A stretch of DNA of 64,000 nt from Ignavibacteria bacterium. Its GTDB lineage: Bacteria > Bacteroidota > Ignavibacteria > Kapaibacteriales > Kapaibacteriaceae. The DNA is taken from NCBI GenBank assembly GCA_947495975.1, contig CANMBE010000010.1, positions 1 to 64,000 of the forward strand, in the 5' to 3' direction. Below, piece after piece: positions 1-9,902 of this stretch. Both the position numbers and the translations under genes were made by a program. The notes beneath the pieces were generated by a model. That model was given only the letters and a program-made list of their open reading frames with translations, made no database searches and was not told the DNA's origin. How positions within the stretch are numbered: position 1 is the first letter of the stretch; each line of letters starts with the position of its first letter.

Positions 1-263
1 CTAGTTCTATTTGGTTGTTGTTTCCGAATTGATCGCATGGAACATCGAGGCCCTATCTCTAGTGCGCTCAATGCACTCCATGACGGGGGTAGAACATATG
101 TCCTACCCATTTATTTGTTACTGCTTGCTTCCTGTTGTCAAAGAACACCGACTGACTTTTCTGCCCTTTTTGCGCCATTGCCGCTTGAAGGGGAGACAAA
201 CATAAGGGTAAGGGAGCACTCTACCAAACAGGTAGGCGTTAAATGTGGAATAAGACTGATCTT
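1..263. other. Left-edge non-coding stretch with dyad symmetry
   Basis: I see no gene I can support here. The reading frames present have no family resemblance. The stretch holds a near-perfect 22-base palindrome (87-108, GGGTAGAACAT/ATGTCCTACCC, one mismatch) and a short hairpin at 61-77 (AGTGC/GCACT). These could be an operator or a transcript end belonging to a gene left of the window. Confidence 0.4.
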
Positions 264-989
264 TTACAGATCGAATTCCATCTTTACGTTGATGGACGCT
301 GTTTTGCGCTTGGACGTTGTGTTGAAAGCACCGCCCCAACTGTACTCTTCGTTACTGTTCTGAGCTGTAATCTGAAAGATTCCCATATCGGCCCGCAACA
401 GCTTGCCCAACCTGCCCGAAGCGTTTTCAGCAATCTTCTCAGCACGCTCAGTACCATCCTTTGATGCCTTCGCCAAAAGATCCAGCTTAAGCTCTGCCAG
501 CTTCGTGTAGTAATATTCAGGCGGTTGTGAATTGAGCACTACACCGGCATCAATCAGCTCGCTGATCTCTCGTGAAAGCATCTCTACCTTGTCCACATCC
601 TTGCTCTCTACCTGTACGTTCTGACTCAAACTATAGCCGTCAAACACTTGATCATAACTATCCCCGTTGCGCACAGACCTGTACATGGGGTTGATAGCTA
701 CGGCACTAATAATTATGGCGCTACTCGGGATTCCCTTAGAAATCAAGTATTGCTTCACTCTGTCAGCATCGGCCCGAATCTGGCCATAGGCAACAGCTAC
801 GGTCATACTTGCTCTCACATACGTAGCTCGCCACACAATGAGATCACTTACAAAGTCTTGTTGGGAAAGCCCCGTAACAATGATTTTTTCAGTGCGAGGA
901 TGGCTGCCTGTCCAGGCCGAGCCAAGCACAAGCGCTGCGCCAATAACCGCTACAGCAACTGCAATGGCCCCCCAAATACGATACTGCAT
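264..989 (-). CDS. SIMPL (DUF541) domain protein
   Basis: A 241-residue protein with one N-terminal membrane segment (about residues 5-26) followed by a periplasmic SIMPL/DUF541 domain. The family signature is visible in the long helix KASKDGTERAEKIAENASG and the closing strand with TASINVKMEFDL. SIMPL proteins such as BP26 and Bacillus YwqJ-type relatives form ring-like periplasmic oligomers; their role is not settled. I chose the ATG at 989 because GGAGGA lies 8 bases upstream; the longer frame to 1106 has no such site. It is divergent from the GT5 gene at 1132 and ends near the left-edge non-coding stretch. Family call is fairly sure, function unknown. Confidence 0.8.
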   Translation of the reverse strand: MQYRIWGAIAVAVAVIGAALVLGSAWTGSHPRTEKIIVTGLSQQDFVSDLIVWRATYVRASMTVAVAYGQIRADADRVKQYLISKGIPSSAIIISAVAINPMYRSVRNGDSYDQVFDGYSLSQNVQVESKDVDKVEMLSREISELIDAGVVLNSQPPEYYYTKLAELKLDLLAKASKDGTERAEKIAENASGRLGKLLRADMGIFQITAQNSNEEYSWGGAFNTTSKRKTASINVKMEFDL

Positions 990-1131
990 TGAATGTTCCT
1001 CCGGTAGCATATAAAGCTGTCCCACGTGCGGGGCTATCAAAATACGAACCTCGATACACCGAACGAGCGGTCGAAAGCCGTATTTTTGCACTCCGACGAA
1101 TCCCATGGACTATTCACGGCACCCCATTAGT

Positions 1132-2607
1132 ATGGCAAAACCGCTAAGCATTCTGTTCGTCACGAGCGAAATCTACCCGTTCATTAAGACGTCCGAATTC
1201 GCCGACCTGTGCTATGCACACTGTCTTGGTGTGCGCGAAATCGGCCACGACATTCGGGCAATGATGCCCAAATATGGGTATATCTCCGAACGCAAAAATC
1301 GAATCCACGAGATCAATCGTCTCCGCGATATTCCAATCCCGGTGGGTAAGGAAGAATACCCGGCCACTGTAAAATCGAGCTCAATTAATAACCCTCGCGT
1401 TAAGGTACAGTCGTATATCACTACGAATTCGAATTACCTTGACGTGAATAAGGGAATCGAGGCCGACATTACAACGGGCGTTACGTTCCCAAACAATGAT
1501 GAACGCTTTATCTTCTTTAGCCGCACGGTGTTGGAAACCTGCCTCCTCCTTGGATGGTTCCCAGACATCATTCATTGCGTTGGCTGGCAAACTGCGCTTA
1601 TCCCAGCATACTTACGCACACGCTACCCACAAGAATTCAAGAAGACGAAAATCGTTATGTCGATCTCTGACTTTAACGAACAAGGGGTATTCCCTCTTAA
1701 GTCTCTTCTTAAAACGGGGCTTACCGAAGACGCAATGGAAAAGGGCAAATACAAAAACAAGATGAACTTCCTGCGTATTGGGATGGCGTATGCAGATAAG
1801 GTAAACACGCTATCACCTAACTATGCTAAAGAGCTGCTAGCCAACAAGGAATTCAAAGACAACTGGTTGCCCCTTCTCAACAAGAAACCACTAGCTGGTA
1901 TTGGTCATGGCATTGACCTCCTCCATTGGAATCCAAAAACGGATGTCAACTTCCGCACGAAGTACGATGCAAAAGACATGGACAACAAGGACGCTGCACG
2001 TGAGGCCCTTCAGAAGCTTAGTGGGCTTGCTGTTGATAGCGGAAAAATTGTTGCAGCCCTCATTGGCCCCTTAACAGAAGACCGTGGTGCCGATGCATTC
2101 ATTGAGTCTATCCCTGAGCTTGTTGAATTGGGTGTGCAGGTTATCATCGCAACTGACCTGCCTACATCGCTTCGGAAGTCTGCAGATGCAATGATGAAAA
2201 AACATTCGCATGATGTGCATGTACGCGTTGGCTATGACGAAGAATACCTCCACCAGCTTATTGCCGGTGCAACGATCTTGATGAAGCCATCTCGTCATGA
2301 GGTGAGCGGACAATTTCAGCGTATAGCCATGGCATACGGCACCGTCCCAGTTGTTCGGAATGTTGGTGGAATTGCAGAAGGCTTAGTGGACGTGGATGAT
2401 GCGAAAGGGGCGGGTAACGCCTACATAATGAAGAAGACTGAAGCAGCCGAGATCGTGAAGACGGTAAAGCGCGTTCAAAAGTCGCACACGTCACACGAAG
2501 CGTGGTCAAAAATCGTCGCCAAAGCCATGTCGACTCAGGTAGGCTGGAGCGCTTCAGCAATTGAGTATGATGAGTTCTACAGATCTCTGGTCAAGGAAAC
2601 CAAATAG
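1132..2607 (+). CDS. GT5-family glycogen/starch synthase-like glycosyltransferase, divergent
   Basis: A 491-residue GT-B fold protein. The N-terminal half has the starch-synthase catalytic-domain layout (VTSEIYPFIK near residues 10-19, PKYGYISERKN, the DIIHCVGWQTALIP segment). The C-terminal half carries the nucleotide-sugar region with PSRHE at about 386-390 and GTVPVVRNVGGIAEG. The usual ADP-glucose-binding K-x-G-G-L is replaced by K19-T-S-E-F. The N-terminal text resembles the short GT5-like proteins common in Bacteroidota, which also lack the double glycine, but this one keeps the second GT-B domain. The ATG at 1132 is preferred to the one at 1105; neither has a clear Shine-Dalgarno site. 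It heads an operon with a lipoprotein and an outer-membrane protein, so a role in extracellular or envelope polysaccharide is possible. Confidence 0.75.
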   Translation: MAKPLSILFVTSEIYPFIKTSEFADLCYAHCLGVREIGHDIRAMMPKYGYISERKNRIHEINRLRDIPIPVGKEEYPATVKSSSINNPRVKVQSYITTNSNYLDVNKGIEADITTGVTFPNNDERFIFFSRTVLETCLLLGWFPDIIHCVGWQTALIPAYLRTRYPQEFKKTKIVMSISDFNEQGVFPLKSLLKTGLTEDAMEKGKYKNKMNFLRIGMAYADKVNTLSPNYAKELLANKEFKDNWLPLLNKKPLAGIGHGIDLLHWNPKTDVNFRTKYDAKDMDNKDAAREALQKLSGLAVDSGKIVAALIGPLTEDRGADAFIESIPELVELGVQVIIATDLPTSLRKSADAMMKKHSHDVHVRVGYDEEYLHQLIAGATILMKPSRHEVSGQFQRIAMAYGTVPVVRNVGGIAEGLVDVDDAKGAGNAYIMKKTEAAEIVKTVKRVQKSHTSHEAWSKIVAKAMSTQVGWSASAIEYDEFYRSLVKETK

Positions 2608-2609
2608 CA

Positions 2610-3821
2610 GTGCCAGCCGTGTTGCGTAGTACCCACGCGATTTCCTTTGCGATCGTTGCATTGTGCACGATCTTCACTTCGTGTAACGAGGCCCCTACGG
2701 GCGTTGGTACAGAGGTAGTACCCGGTACCGATACCATCTACGCATTGTCATCCTTGGTCTCACCGATCCTTGTGCGTGATAGCATGGCCTCTACGCGCGA
2801 ACCCTTCGTGAATGGCACGTACTTCCTCCTCGGAAATACGTCAAACGATCAAGCTCGCGTGTTTATGGAGTTCTTGAACTATCCCGACCTTGGCGCTGAC
2901 TCTACATACGATGTAGTGACGGCGGACTTGCAAATGTTTCCGCAAGAGTATCGCTACGGCGATACCACCGATATGTCCGTTGCATTCTCAGCATATGAAT
3001 TGAAGCGACCATGGTCGGCAAATGTTACATGGGATTCCATCTGGGCTGCCGATGGAAGTACGGATTTTTATTCCGTTGCGGATCAGCCCGTGAGTACGTT
3101 TTCGGAGTCGGTCATTGTTCCCGTCGATTCTGCTATTCGCGTATCGTTTGATCTTGATGCTGTAAAACGATGGATGGTTGCTGGCCGAGACTCTTCACTT
3201 GTGAAAGAAATCTTCGGCATAGCTCTGCTGCCTACAAACTCTTCAGTGATCAGGCAGTTTCGCAACCTCGAGGGCATTCTGCAAGTGATGAGGCTTCGTG
3301 TGATTACAAAGAAGCGAGATTCAACGCAGGCACTAGATACAGTTTTTGTTGAAAGCGCGGTTGCAAACTTTGTGAATACACCTGATGCACAACCAGGCGA
3401 ACTCGTGGTACAAGGCTCACGCATTCATCGATCCCTTTTGTACGTGAGCCTGGATTCTGTACCGCAGAATGCTGTAATCATTGGCGGAACGCTGCGCATT
3501 ACCGTAGACAATACAGGCTCTACATATGGCCTCTTTGGACGTGATGAAGTGATCTCCGTACGATACGTTCAAACGTCTGGTTCTCCTATAGAAATCGCAT
3601 CACGAGGCGACTCCGCAGGTGTCTACGTTTTCACAAACATCGGCCCCCTCCTGGAGCTCATACGCCGTAATGGAGGAGAGGCAGATCTCATCATAAAACC
3701 AACTGGCATATATGAGTCATGGCGTATGAATCGCTTGAGACTGTACTCTCTTGCTTCTGAAGCGTATGTGCGTCCAAGACTTACCGTGGCCTATACAATT
3801 CCAAGCGTGCTTGTTAAATGA
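2610..3821 (+). CDS. Lipoprotein of unknown function, DNRLRE/DUF4270-like
   Basis: A 403-residue predicted lipoprotein: hydrophobic signal sequence followed by a lipobox FTSC with the lipidated cysteine at about residue 25, then a beta-rich exported body. The body resembles the DNRLRE/DUF4270 kind of envelope protein from Bacteroidota (a GVGTEVVPGTDTIYA start and two similar beta-sandwich halves), but I cannot assign a family firmly. It starts with GTG two bases after the GT5 stop and overlaps the next gene by four bases (ATGA), so the three genes are almost certainly co-transcribed and translationally coupled. Function unknown. Confidence 0.65.
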   Translation: MPAVLRSTHAISFAIVALCTIFTSCNEAPTGVGTEVVPGTDTIYALSSLVSPILVRDSMASTREPFVNGTYFLLGNTSNDQARVFMEFLNYPDLGADSTYDVVTADLQMFPQEYRYGDTTDMSVAFSAYELKRPWSANVTWDSIWAADGSTDFYSVADQPVSTFSESVIVPVDSAIRVSFDLDAVKRWMVAGRDSSLVKEIFGIALLPTNSSVIRQFRNLEGILQVMRLRVITKKRDSTQALDTVFVESAVANFVNTPDAQPGELVVQGSRIHRSLLYVSLDSVPQNAVIIGGTLRITVDNTGSTYGLFGRDEVISVRYVQTSGSPIEIASRGDSAGVYVFTNIGPLLELIRRNGGEADLIIKPTGIYESWRMNRLRLYSLASEAYVRPRLTVAYTIPSVLVK

Positions 3822-5041
3822 TCCGCGTCTTACTCATTTGTCTTTCATTCTTTCTGATTCCTCTTTGCACATTTGCGCAAGGGGGCTCCAACTATTCCTC
3901 TATTGGATTTGGCGACGTACGCAGGTCCGTTGGCGCGCTGTATGATGGTATGGCAGGAACGTCCATTGCAATGCCAAGCGATCATGGCATTAACACCGTA
4001 AACCCTGCTCTCTTGGGTATGTCTGTGTACACACGACTTCAGGCAGGTTATAGATTCAATCAGAACGTGATCAGTGATAACGGCACTTCATTAAAGCAAA
4101 ACAACGGCGAGCTTGATGGCCTTATGGTTCTCTTTGCCGTTGACACAGCTCATGGCTTTGGAATCTCTTTTGGAGTTTTGCCCTTTTCATCGGTGAACTA
4201 CCTTGTTCAACGCAACTTTTCGACTGATATCGATGGTACGCCCCTTACCGGAAGTAGCGTACAATCAGGTACCGGCGGTACGTCAAGTTTGCAGTTAGCC
4301 GCATCTGCTCGGCTGGGTAAATTTTATTTCGGTGTGTCGGTTCAGACACTATTCGGTGTGATAACATTAGCAGACAACATCTACGTAAATGGTTTCAATG
4401 AGCACGTTCGATCAACCACGTCAAATGACATTCGTGGTTTACTGGCACGCGGTGGAGTTTTCTATAAAGCGGGCCCAACGCTTTCACTTGGCGCTTTTGT
4501 TTCGGGTGGCCCTACCGCATCATTGAACACGTCATATCGCGCATCGGCCGATCTTAGTGGTAACACATATTTTGATTCTACGGTAAGCGTTGAATCAACT
4601 ACGCAACTTCCCTTTGGCGTGGGGCTAGGTGCTTCGATTCAAGATGGACGATCTACATATGGTGTTGATCTTGAGTTAACAGATTATTCTGCCGTTGATA
4701 TTCCGGCTCAAGGTGCTGCTACGTATGCTCCGAGTCTTCGCACAACGATTGGATACAACAGGCAGGCTGCTCAGTACGCGCAAACGTTTGGGGAGAAAGT
4801 GGGACTACGTGCGGGTGTTGGATTTCAGCGACAGTATTACACGTACAAAGGTGCAGTGGTCAGCGAATTTTTTGCGTCTGGTGGTATAGATTTTCCGTTG
4901 GGAGCTAGTGCTACTGTTGACGCAGCCCTGCAGGGCGGATACCGCGGACCCTCTGCTGGATTGCTCTACGATTATTTTTTACGCTTCACTGTAACAGTGA
5001 GTATCGGCGAAACGTGGTTTAAGCCGTTCGCACGCGATTAA
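3818..5041 (+). CDS. Outer-membrane beta-barrel protein
   Basis: A 407-residue protein with a clear signal peptide (hydrophobic core then CTFAQG near residue 20) followed by alternating beta-strand text rich in glycine, serine and aromatic residues. The start of the mature part ([17 protein letters not shown] and an [10 protein letters not shown] segment) is the pattern seen in FadL/PorV-like barrels of the FCB group. It overlaps the lipoprotein by ATGA. Its tail runs 23 bases into the oppositely oriented rfaE2 gene, so the two genes converge with no room for a classical terminator. Substrate unknown; the operon with GT5 suggests an envelope or glycan link but that is inference. Confidence 0.7.
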   Translation: MIRVLLICLSFFLIPLCTFAQGGSNYSSIGFGDVRRSVGALYDGMAGTSIAMPSDHGINTVNPALLGMSVYTRLQAGYRFNQNVISDNGTSLKQNNGELDGLMVLFAVDTAHGFGISFGVLPFSSVNYLVQRNFSTDIDGTPLTGSSVQSGTGGTSSLQLAASARLGKFYFGVSVQTLFGVITLADNIYVNGFNEHVRSTTSNDIRGLLARGGVFYKAGPTLSLGAFVSGGPTASLNTSYRASADLSGNTYFDSTVSVESTTQLPFGVGLGASIQDGRSTYGVDLELTDYSAVDIPAQGAATYAPSLRTTIGYNRQAAQYAQTFGEKVGLRAGVGFQRQYYTYKGAVVSEFFASGGIDFPLGASATVDAALQGGYRGPSAGLLYDYFLRFTVTVSIGETWFKPFARD

Positions 5042-5486
5042 TTATTGACGATGTAGATCTCCCCTCAAGCAACGGTATCATGCGTACTGCACCACCGCTC
5101 GCTTCTACAACGTCGGCCCCAACAATTGTGTCGCGCGTGTAATCTCCGCCCTTCACTAACACATCTGGCAACAATGTCTCGATGATAGCAAGGGGTGTAT
5201 CATCACCAAAAATCACAACATGGTCTACACTTCGCAAGGCAGCCACAACGAGAGCACGGTCTGCATCGGTGTTGACTGGACGGTCTAGACCTTTCAATCT
5301 GCGTACTGATTCGTCTGCATTAAGCCCCAACACCAGCACATCACCTAGTGCGCGCGCCTGATCCAGATACGTAACATGTCCGGCATGAAGAATATCAAAA
5401 ACACCGTTCGTGAACACAATGCGCTTTCCCTCTGCCCGCAGTGTTTCGCGTAAAAGTTCAAGATCATGAAGCGAAGTAATAATCAT
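5019..5486 (-). CDS. rfaE2: D-glycero-beta-D-manno-heptose 1-phosphate adenylyltransferase
   Basis: A 155-residue cytidylyltransferase-fold enzyme that makes ADP-heptose for lipopolysaccharide inner core. The nucleotide-binding signature [13 protein letters not shown] is at residues 25-37 with the H-x-G-H pair, and [12 protein letters not shown] follows, both typical of the RfaE C-terminal domain. Length matches the stand-alone domain-II form, not the fused HldE. It overlaps rfaE1 by four bases, so the kinase and adenylyltransferase are made together. It implies heptose-containing LPS in this organism. Confidence 0.93.
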   Translation of the reverse strand: MIITSLHDLELLRETLRAEGKRIVFTNGVFDILHAGHVTYLDQARALGDVLVLGLNADESVRRLKGLDRPVNTDADRALVVAALRSVDHVVIFGDDTPLAIIETLLPDVLVKGGDYTRDTIVGADVVEASGGAVRMIPLLEGRSTSSIINRVRTA

Positions 5487-6490
5487 AACGGTCGCTCAAG
5501 AGATTCGTCCTCATGCACTGCGTGCAGCAATCTGTCGGCAGTTATTGCAATGATCCCAGGCTCTGCCACTACACACCCCGCGGCAACATTCGCAAGCGCT
5601 GCGGCCTCTCGCATGGAGGCGCCTGAGGCAACCATAGCGCATAGCGTTGCAATCACGGTATCGCCTGCACCTGAGACGTCTGCAACATTCTTTGCGCGTG
5701 TATGCACGCTGCTCACATCACCATTACGTTCAAAGAGCATCATGCCTTCAGAACCCAACGTGATGAGTACGTTGTCGCACTGAAGTTGCTCCAACAAAAG
5801 TCTGCCCGCTGTGAGCACTTCGTCCTTTGTTTTGAGTGGCATGCTGAGAGCTTCCGATGCCTCACTACGATTTGGTTTGAAGAGTGTGCACGCGGTAAAG
5901 TCAAAGAAGTGCCGTCGTTTCGGATCAACAAAGACTGGGATTTTCTGCTCCGCAGCAAAGGCAATTACAGTGCTGATAAGTGTTGGCGACAACAGCCCCT
6001 TATCATAATCTTCGAGGACAATTCCGTGCAGGTGTGGGCGTGAACGTAATGCAGACATCACGTCCGTGATCACTCCAGCATTGACAATGTCTCGCGTCTC
6101 ACGATCGAGTCGTACAATCTGTTGATTGTTCCCAATCACGCGGGTCTTCACCGTTGTTGGCCGGCCATGCTCAATCACAATTCCAGATGCATCGAGCCCC
6201 GACGTTGCAGCTAACTCGCGCAATAGTTTGCCCGAAGCATCATTGCCCACAACACCACACAATAATGGAGTAGCCCCTAAACCTATGAGATTCGTAGCAA
6301 CGTTGGCTGCTCCGCCTAAATGGAAGCTCTCGTTGTCTATATCCACCACAGGCACAGGTGCTTCAGGAGACACACGATGGACACTGCCCCAGAAATATCT
6401 ATCGAGCATCACATCGCCAACAACGGCAATTTCCATTCCCCGAAGGTTCGTCAATAGCTGTTGGGTGCGATCGCCTGAGAGGTCATACAT
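5483..6490 (-). CDS. rfaE1: D-glycero-beta-D-manno-heptose-7-phosphate kinase
   Basis: A 335-residue PfkB/ribokinase-family kinase. It has the RfaE domain-I start ([13 protein letters not shown], then [11 protein letters not shown]), the double-glycine GGAANVATN region, and the catalytic DVSGAGDT motif near residues 271-278 with the aspartate base at about 277. It phosphorylates heptose 7-phosphate at C1, the step before RfaE2. Domains I and II are separate genes here instead of a fused HldE. It sits 14 bases downstream of the ferritin gene on the same strand and may share its transcript. Confidence 0.93.
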   Translation of the reverse strand: MYDLSGDRTQQLLTNLRGMEIAVVGDVMLDRYFWGSVHRVSPEAPVPVVDIDNESFHLGGAANVATNLIGLGATPLLCGVVGNDASGKLLRELAATSGLDASGIVIEHGRPTTVKTRVIGNNQQIVRLDRETRDIVNAGVITDVMSALRSRPHLHGIVLEDYDKGLLSPTLISTVIAFAAEQKIPVFVDPKRRHFFDFTACTLFKPNRSEASEALSMPLKTKDEVLTAGRLLLEQLQCDNVLITLGSEGMMLFERNGDVSSVHTRAKNVADVSGAGDTVIATLCAMVASGASMREAAALANVAAGCVVAEPGIIAITADRLLHAVHEDESLERPL

Positions 6491-6504
6491 AGCCAGTTTC
6501 TCGA

Positions 6505-7020
6505 TTAAGTTGCGCTAACATCAACAGGCATTGTGCGGCTCGACATTTGTCTGTCCAAGAGGTAGACTGATGGTCCGTCAGAGCCAACCAACTTCAAACG
6601 TTCGATGATTTCCATCACTAACGCTTCTTCTTCTACCTGTTCGTTGATGAACCACTGAAGCACGATTTGTGATGGCAAATCTTTCTCTTTGAACGCCAAT
6701 TCATAAAGATCATTGATGCTTGCAGTAATACTTTGCTCGTGCTTACGCACTTGTTCAAATACCTGAACTGAAGACGTATATTTCTTTGATGGTGCAGTTA
6801 GGGGGCGAAGCGTAACAGACTCACCACGACTATGAAGGAAGTCATGTAGCTTCATTGCATGAAGTGTTTCTTCCTGCCACTGGATACGCATCCATTGCGA
6901 GAATCCAGGAAGATTATTCTCTGTAAACCATCCAGCCATTCCGAGATACGTATATGCGCTTTGGAATTCAGCCTGGATCTGGATATTAAAGGCTTCAACC
7001 AGCTTTGGCTTCATTGGCAT
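6505..7020 (-). CDS. ftnA: Ferritin (iron storage)
   Basis: A 171-residue four-helix ferritin. The ferroxidase ligands are visible: the first-helix glutamate (QIQAEFQSAYTYLGMA), the E-x-x-H motif in QWQEETLHAMKLHDFL, and the later QWFINEQVEEEALV glutamates. These match the non-haem bacterial FtnA class, lacking the methionine haem ligand context of bacterioferritin. It oxidises Fe(II) and stores it as a mineral in the cytosol. The first in-frame ATG is at 7020, with a second at 7014. It is divergent from folB; no Fur box was recognised in the short gap. Confidence 0.9.
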   Translation of the reverse strand: MPMKPKLVEAFNIQIQAEFQSAYTYLGMAGWFTENNLPGFSQWMRIQWQEETLHAMKLHDFLHSRGESVTLRPLTAPSKKYTSSVQVFEQVRKHEQSITASINDLYELAFKEKDLPSQIVLQWFINEQVEEEALVMEIIERLKLVGSDGPSVYLLDRQMSSRTMPVDVSAT

Positions 7021-7110
7021 GTGTATTCCTGTTCAAAAAGAGTTTGGCTCGAAATTACCCAATTCGGGGCTAGTTTCGGAGTCATCATCATCTCTCATTC
7101 CGGAACAGCA

Positions 7111-7494
7111 ATGAAGCGCCAGACTACCCTCACTCGACTTTCTATCGACAATGCCGAATTTTTTGCCTTCCATGGCGTCCGCGAGGAAGAACGTAATCTA
7201 GGTGGGCGTTATCAAGTTGACGTAGACGTTTGGTATGACACGATGAAGGCTGTTATGAGCGACGATCTGAGCGATACGGTGAATTACGAGGAACTTTTGT
7301 TCCTTGTTAATGAGCACATGAGCGGTGAGCCATGTGAGCTTATTGAAACACTTTCATACGACATTGCTTCAGCAGTCATTGATCGGTTTGTTGCTGTTCG
7401 CCAAACAACAGTGCGCGTCCGCAAATTAAGCGTGCCCATTCAACAGATATTGGGTCACGTTGAAGCTGAGGTCACCGTGGCTCGAGAAGACTAA
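7111..7494 (+). CDS. folB: Dihydroneopterin aldolase
   Basis: A 127-residue FolB. The family signatures FFAFHGVREEERNLGGRY and the later VNYEELLFLV and ELIETLSYDIA segments are present, with the conserved Tyr and Glu of the pterin site. It converts dihydroneopterin to 6-hydroxymethyl-dihydropterin in folate synthesis. The open frame extends far upstream but the ATG at 7111 gives the normal family length. FolK starts two bases after its stop, so the two consecutive pathway enzymes are coupled. Confidence 0.9.
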   Translation: MKRQTTLTRLSIDNAEFFAFHGVREEERNLGGRYQVDVDVWYDTMKAVMSDDLSDTVNYEELLFLVNEHMSGEPCELIETLSYDIASAVIDRFVAVRQTTVRVRKLSVPIQQILGHVEAEVTVARED

Positions 7495-7496
7495 TC

Positions 7497-7982
7497 GTGC
7501 CTGTCCGCGTTCTACTTTCACTTGGATCAAATATTGGCGATTCGCAGACAATGATTCGCTCTGCGATGGCGGCAATTGAGCGAGATATTCTTCGTGATAC
7601 GAGGCGTTCAAAGTTGTGGATAACGGAGCCAGTAGGATATACAGACCAGCCTATGTTCATCAATGCTGCTATTGTTGGATTTTCAGATCTATCACCAATT
7701 GAGATCTACGAGCAATGTAAATCAATTGAAGTGGAGCTTGGACGTCAACAGCGAGAGCGTTGGCGCGAGCGCGAAATCGATATCGATGTAATCCTCGTTG
7801 GATCTGAAGAATATCATGACGTGAATCTCGATATTCCACATGCAAGAATGGCCGAACGCAGGTTTGTGCTAGCTCCTTGTAATGAAATTGCTCCGCAGAT
7901 GATCTCTCCTCAATCCAATCTTTCCATTGCAGAGCTATTAGCTAAATGTCCTGATACGTCATCTGTCGTTGCTGACGAATAG
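7497..7982 (+). CDS. folK: 6-hydroxymethyl-dihydropterin pyrophosphokinase
   Basis: A 161-residue HPPK with a GTG start. It shows the N-terminal LSLGSNIGD motif, the FINAAIVGFSD strand, and the catalytic REIDIDVILVG block with the two aspartates that hold magnesium. It transfers pyrophosphate from ATP to the FolB product; the product is then used by dihydropteroate synthase (folP, present 11 kb away). The dnaG gene begins six bases downstream on the same strand. Confidence 0.92.
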   Translation: MPVRVLLSLGSNIGDSQTMIRSAMAAIERDILRDTRRSKLWITEPVGYTDQPMFINAAIVGFSDLSPIEIYEQCKSIEVELGRQQRERWREREIDIDVILVGSEEYHDVNLDIPHARMAERRFVLAPCNEIAPQMISPQSNLSIAELLAKCPDTSSVVADE

Positions 7983-7988
7983 TCCACC

Positions 7989-9902
7989 ATGCGCATTCCT
8001 GAACATATCATCGATCAGGTACGATCACAGACCGACATTGTGGACGTGATTGGTGAGCACGTTAAACTCAGGCGCACGAGTAAAAATTATATCGGCCTGT
8101 GTCCCTTTCATAATGAGAAGACTCCGTCATTCAACGTAAACCCAGAGCGCGGTATCTACAAGTGTTTCGGATGTGGTAAAGCCGGCAATGCGATAACGTT
8201 TGTTGAGGAACATCTCCACATGGGATTTGTAGATGCCATTCAACATTTGGCACGCAGAGCAGGAATTGAAATTCCTGAAGAACAACGAGATGATCCAACA
8301 GGCGAACTCGCCCGCAAGGATGCAGCCATGCGCGCACTGCGCGATGCAGCGGAGTTCTATCAGAATACACTTGCAACATCGGATGGAGCTCCTGCGCGGG
8401 CGTTTTATGAGAAGCGCGGATTCGCACAAGAGATTATCGATGGGTTTAAGCTAGGCACAGCACATGCATCATGGGATGCGGTGATGAGATATCTGCTTGA
8501 ACGGGGCTATGCCATCGAGAACCTTGTAGACGCAGGCTTGGTGATCACAAGAGAAGATGGCAAGACCTACGATCGTTTTCGCGGTAGAGCAATGTTCACC
8601 ATCTCTGATGATGCTGGGCGTGTGGTTGGCTTTAGTGCAAGAACGCTCACGGACGAGCCGGGCCAACCCAAATATGTAAACTCTCCGCAGAGTGTTGTCT
8701 TTGACAAAAGTAGAGTTCTCTATGGACTCGACCGCGCCAAGCGTTCCATAACTGAACATCGAACAGCAATTATTGTTGAAGGTCAGGCTGACGTTATCAC
8801 CTTGCATCAAGCTGGCTTTATGTCTACCGTGGCGAGCTCCGGTACCTCTCTCACGCAAGATCAGTTGCGACTCATCAAACGCTACGCCGATACGATTGTC
8901 TTATTGTTTGATAGCGATGAAGCTGGCCAAAAAGCTATCACTCGTGGCATAGAGCTTGGCTTAGCTGGTGGCTTTGATGTGAAGTGTATCATGCTACCGC
9001 CAGGAACAGACCCTGATTCTCTTGTGCGCGATCGCGGCGCAGATGTTCTGCGTGCTTACATCGATACCGCACCATCGTGGTTGAGTTTTCAGACGGAGCG
9101 TTTCCGTCACCTAGGACTGCTGAATGACCCAGTGCAGCAAGCAAAGGCAGTTCGAACAATGTTAGAGTGGATAGCATCAGTTCCCGATACATTGAGACAT
9201 CAGTTTCTTCTGCGTGACCTTGCAGATAAATTTCGCTTGGATGAGAATGTCTTGGGATCCGAGCTTCGCTCAGTTGCCCCACGTCAGCAAGAGCAATACA
9301 ATAGCTCACAATCAAAGTCTCGGCGCGGATCCGAACAAGCCCCAACACGTACACCCCTTGATAAGCCTCGTTTGGTAGCGGTTTTACTGCCACCGGAGCG
9401 CGAGTTGATTCGTGTGTCATTGACGGTGGAAAACGGTCTTGCACTTGTACTGCATCAATACCACGTAACAGAAAAGACATTTTGGAGTGAAGGTGGCCAG
9501 CGTATTTTTAGACGCATTCTTATTGCAGAAGAAGAACATGGCGAAGTAATTCAGCACGTGCTCAATGACGAAGACCTCTCAACGGATGAGCGTCGAGAAA
9601 TTGCTGACATTATTTTTGCAGCCTCAACCCCAAGCGAATCGTGGGGCAGATTCAATGTTGAAGTACCAACGTATGATGTAGCAAAACCTGTTCGTGATGC
9701 AATGTTGAGTATTGAAATTCATCGGCTGCATCAACGGATTGATATCATGACGCAAACAATTGAGACTACGTTGGATGTTGATGAGCGCAAGAGATACATG
9801 TTTCAAATTATTTCGATGATTCAACGACGCGAAGAATTGCGTCGACGTTTTGCGGACGATCCCAAAGACATATCATGGCAGCACGACGCTTCAGTTTCCT
9901 AA
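7989..9902 (+). CDS. dnaG: DNA primase
   Basis: A 637-residue bacterial primase. The CHC2 zinc finger is complete (C38, H41, C59, C62 in CPFHNEKTPS and KCFGCGKAGNA). The Toprim catalytic domain follows with IIVEGQADVI near residue 261 and LLFDSDEAG near 305, holding the metal-binding Glu and Asp-x-Asp. The C-terminal third would be the DnaB-binding region. It makes RNA primers at the replication fork. Its last 28 bases overlap the next gene. It follows folK closely, so it is likely part of the folB-folK transcript. Confidence 0.95.
   Translation: MRIPEHIIDQVRSQTDIVDVIGEHVKLRRTSKNYIGLCPFHNEKTPSFNVNPERGIYKCFGCGKAGNAITFVEEHLHMGFVDAIQHLARRAGIEIPEEQRDDPTGELARKDAAMRALRDAAEFYQNTLATSDGAPARAFYEKRGFAQEIIDGFKLGTAHASWDAVMRYLLERGYAIENLVDAGLVITREDGKTYDRFRGRAMFTISDDAGRVVGFSARTLTDEPGQPKYVNSPQSVVFDKSRVLYGLDRAKRSITEHRTAIIVEGQADVITLHQAGFMSTVASSGTSLTQDQLRLIKRYADTIVLLFDSDEAGQKAITRGIELGLAGGFDVKCIMLPPGTDPDSLVRDRGADVLRAYIDTAPSWLSFQTERFRHLGLLNDPVQQAKAVRTMLEWIASVPDTLRHQFLLRDLADKFRLDENVLGSELRSVAPRQQEQYNSSQSKSRRGSEQAPTRTPLDKPRLVAVLLPPERELIRVSLTVENGLALVLHQYHVTEKTFWSEGGQRIFRRILIAEEEHGEVIQHVLNDEDLSTDERREIADIIFAASTPSESWGRFNVEVPTYDVAKPVRDAMLSIEIHRLHQRIDIMTQTIETTLDVDERKRYMFQIISMIQRREELRRRFADDPKDISWQHDASVS

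Noticed and set aside
37-363. Protein-coding gene at the left edge on the plus strand
   Set aside because: The frame has no signal of a family, no ribosome-binding site and runs antisense into the SIMPL gene.
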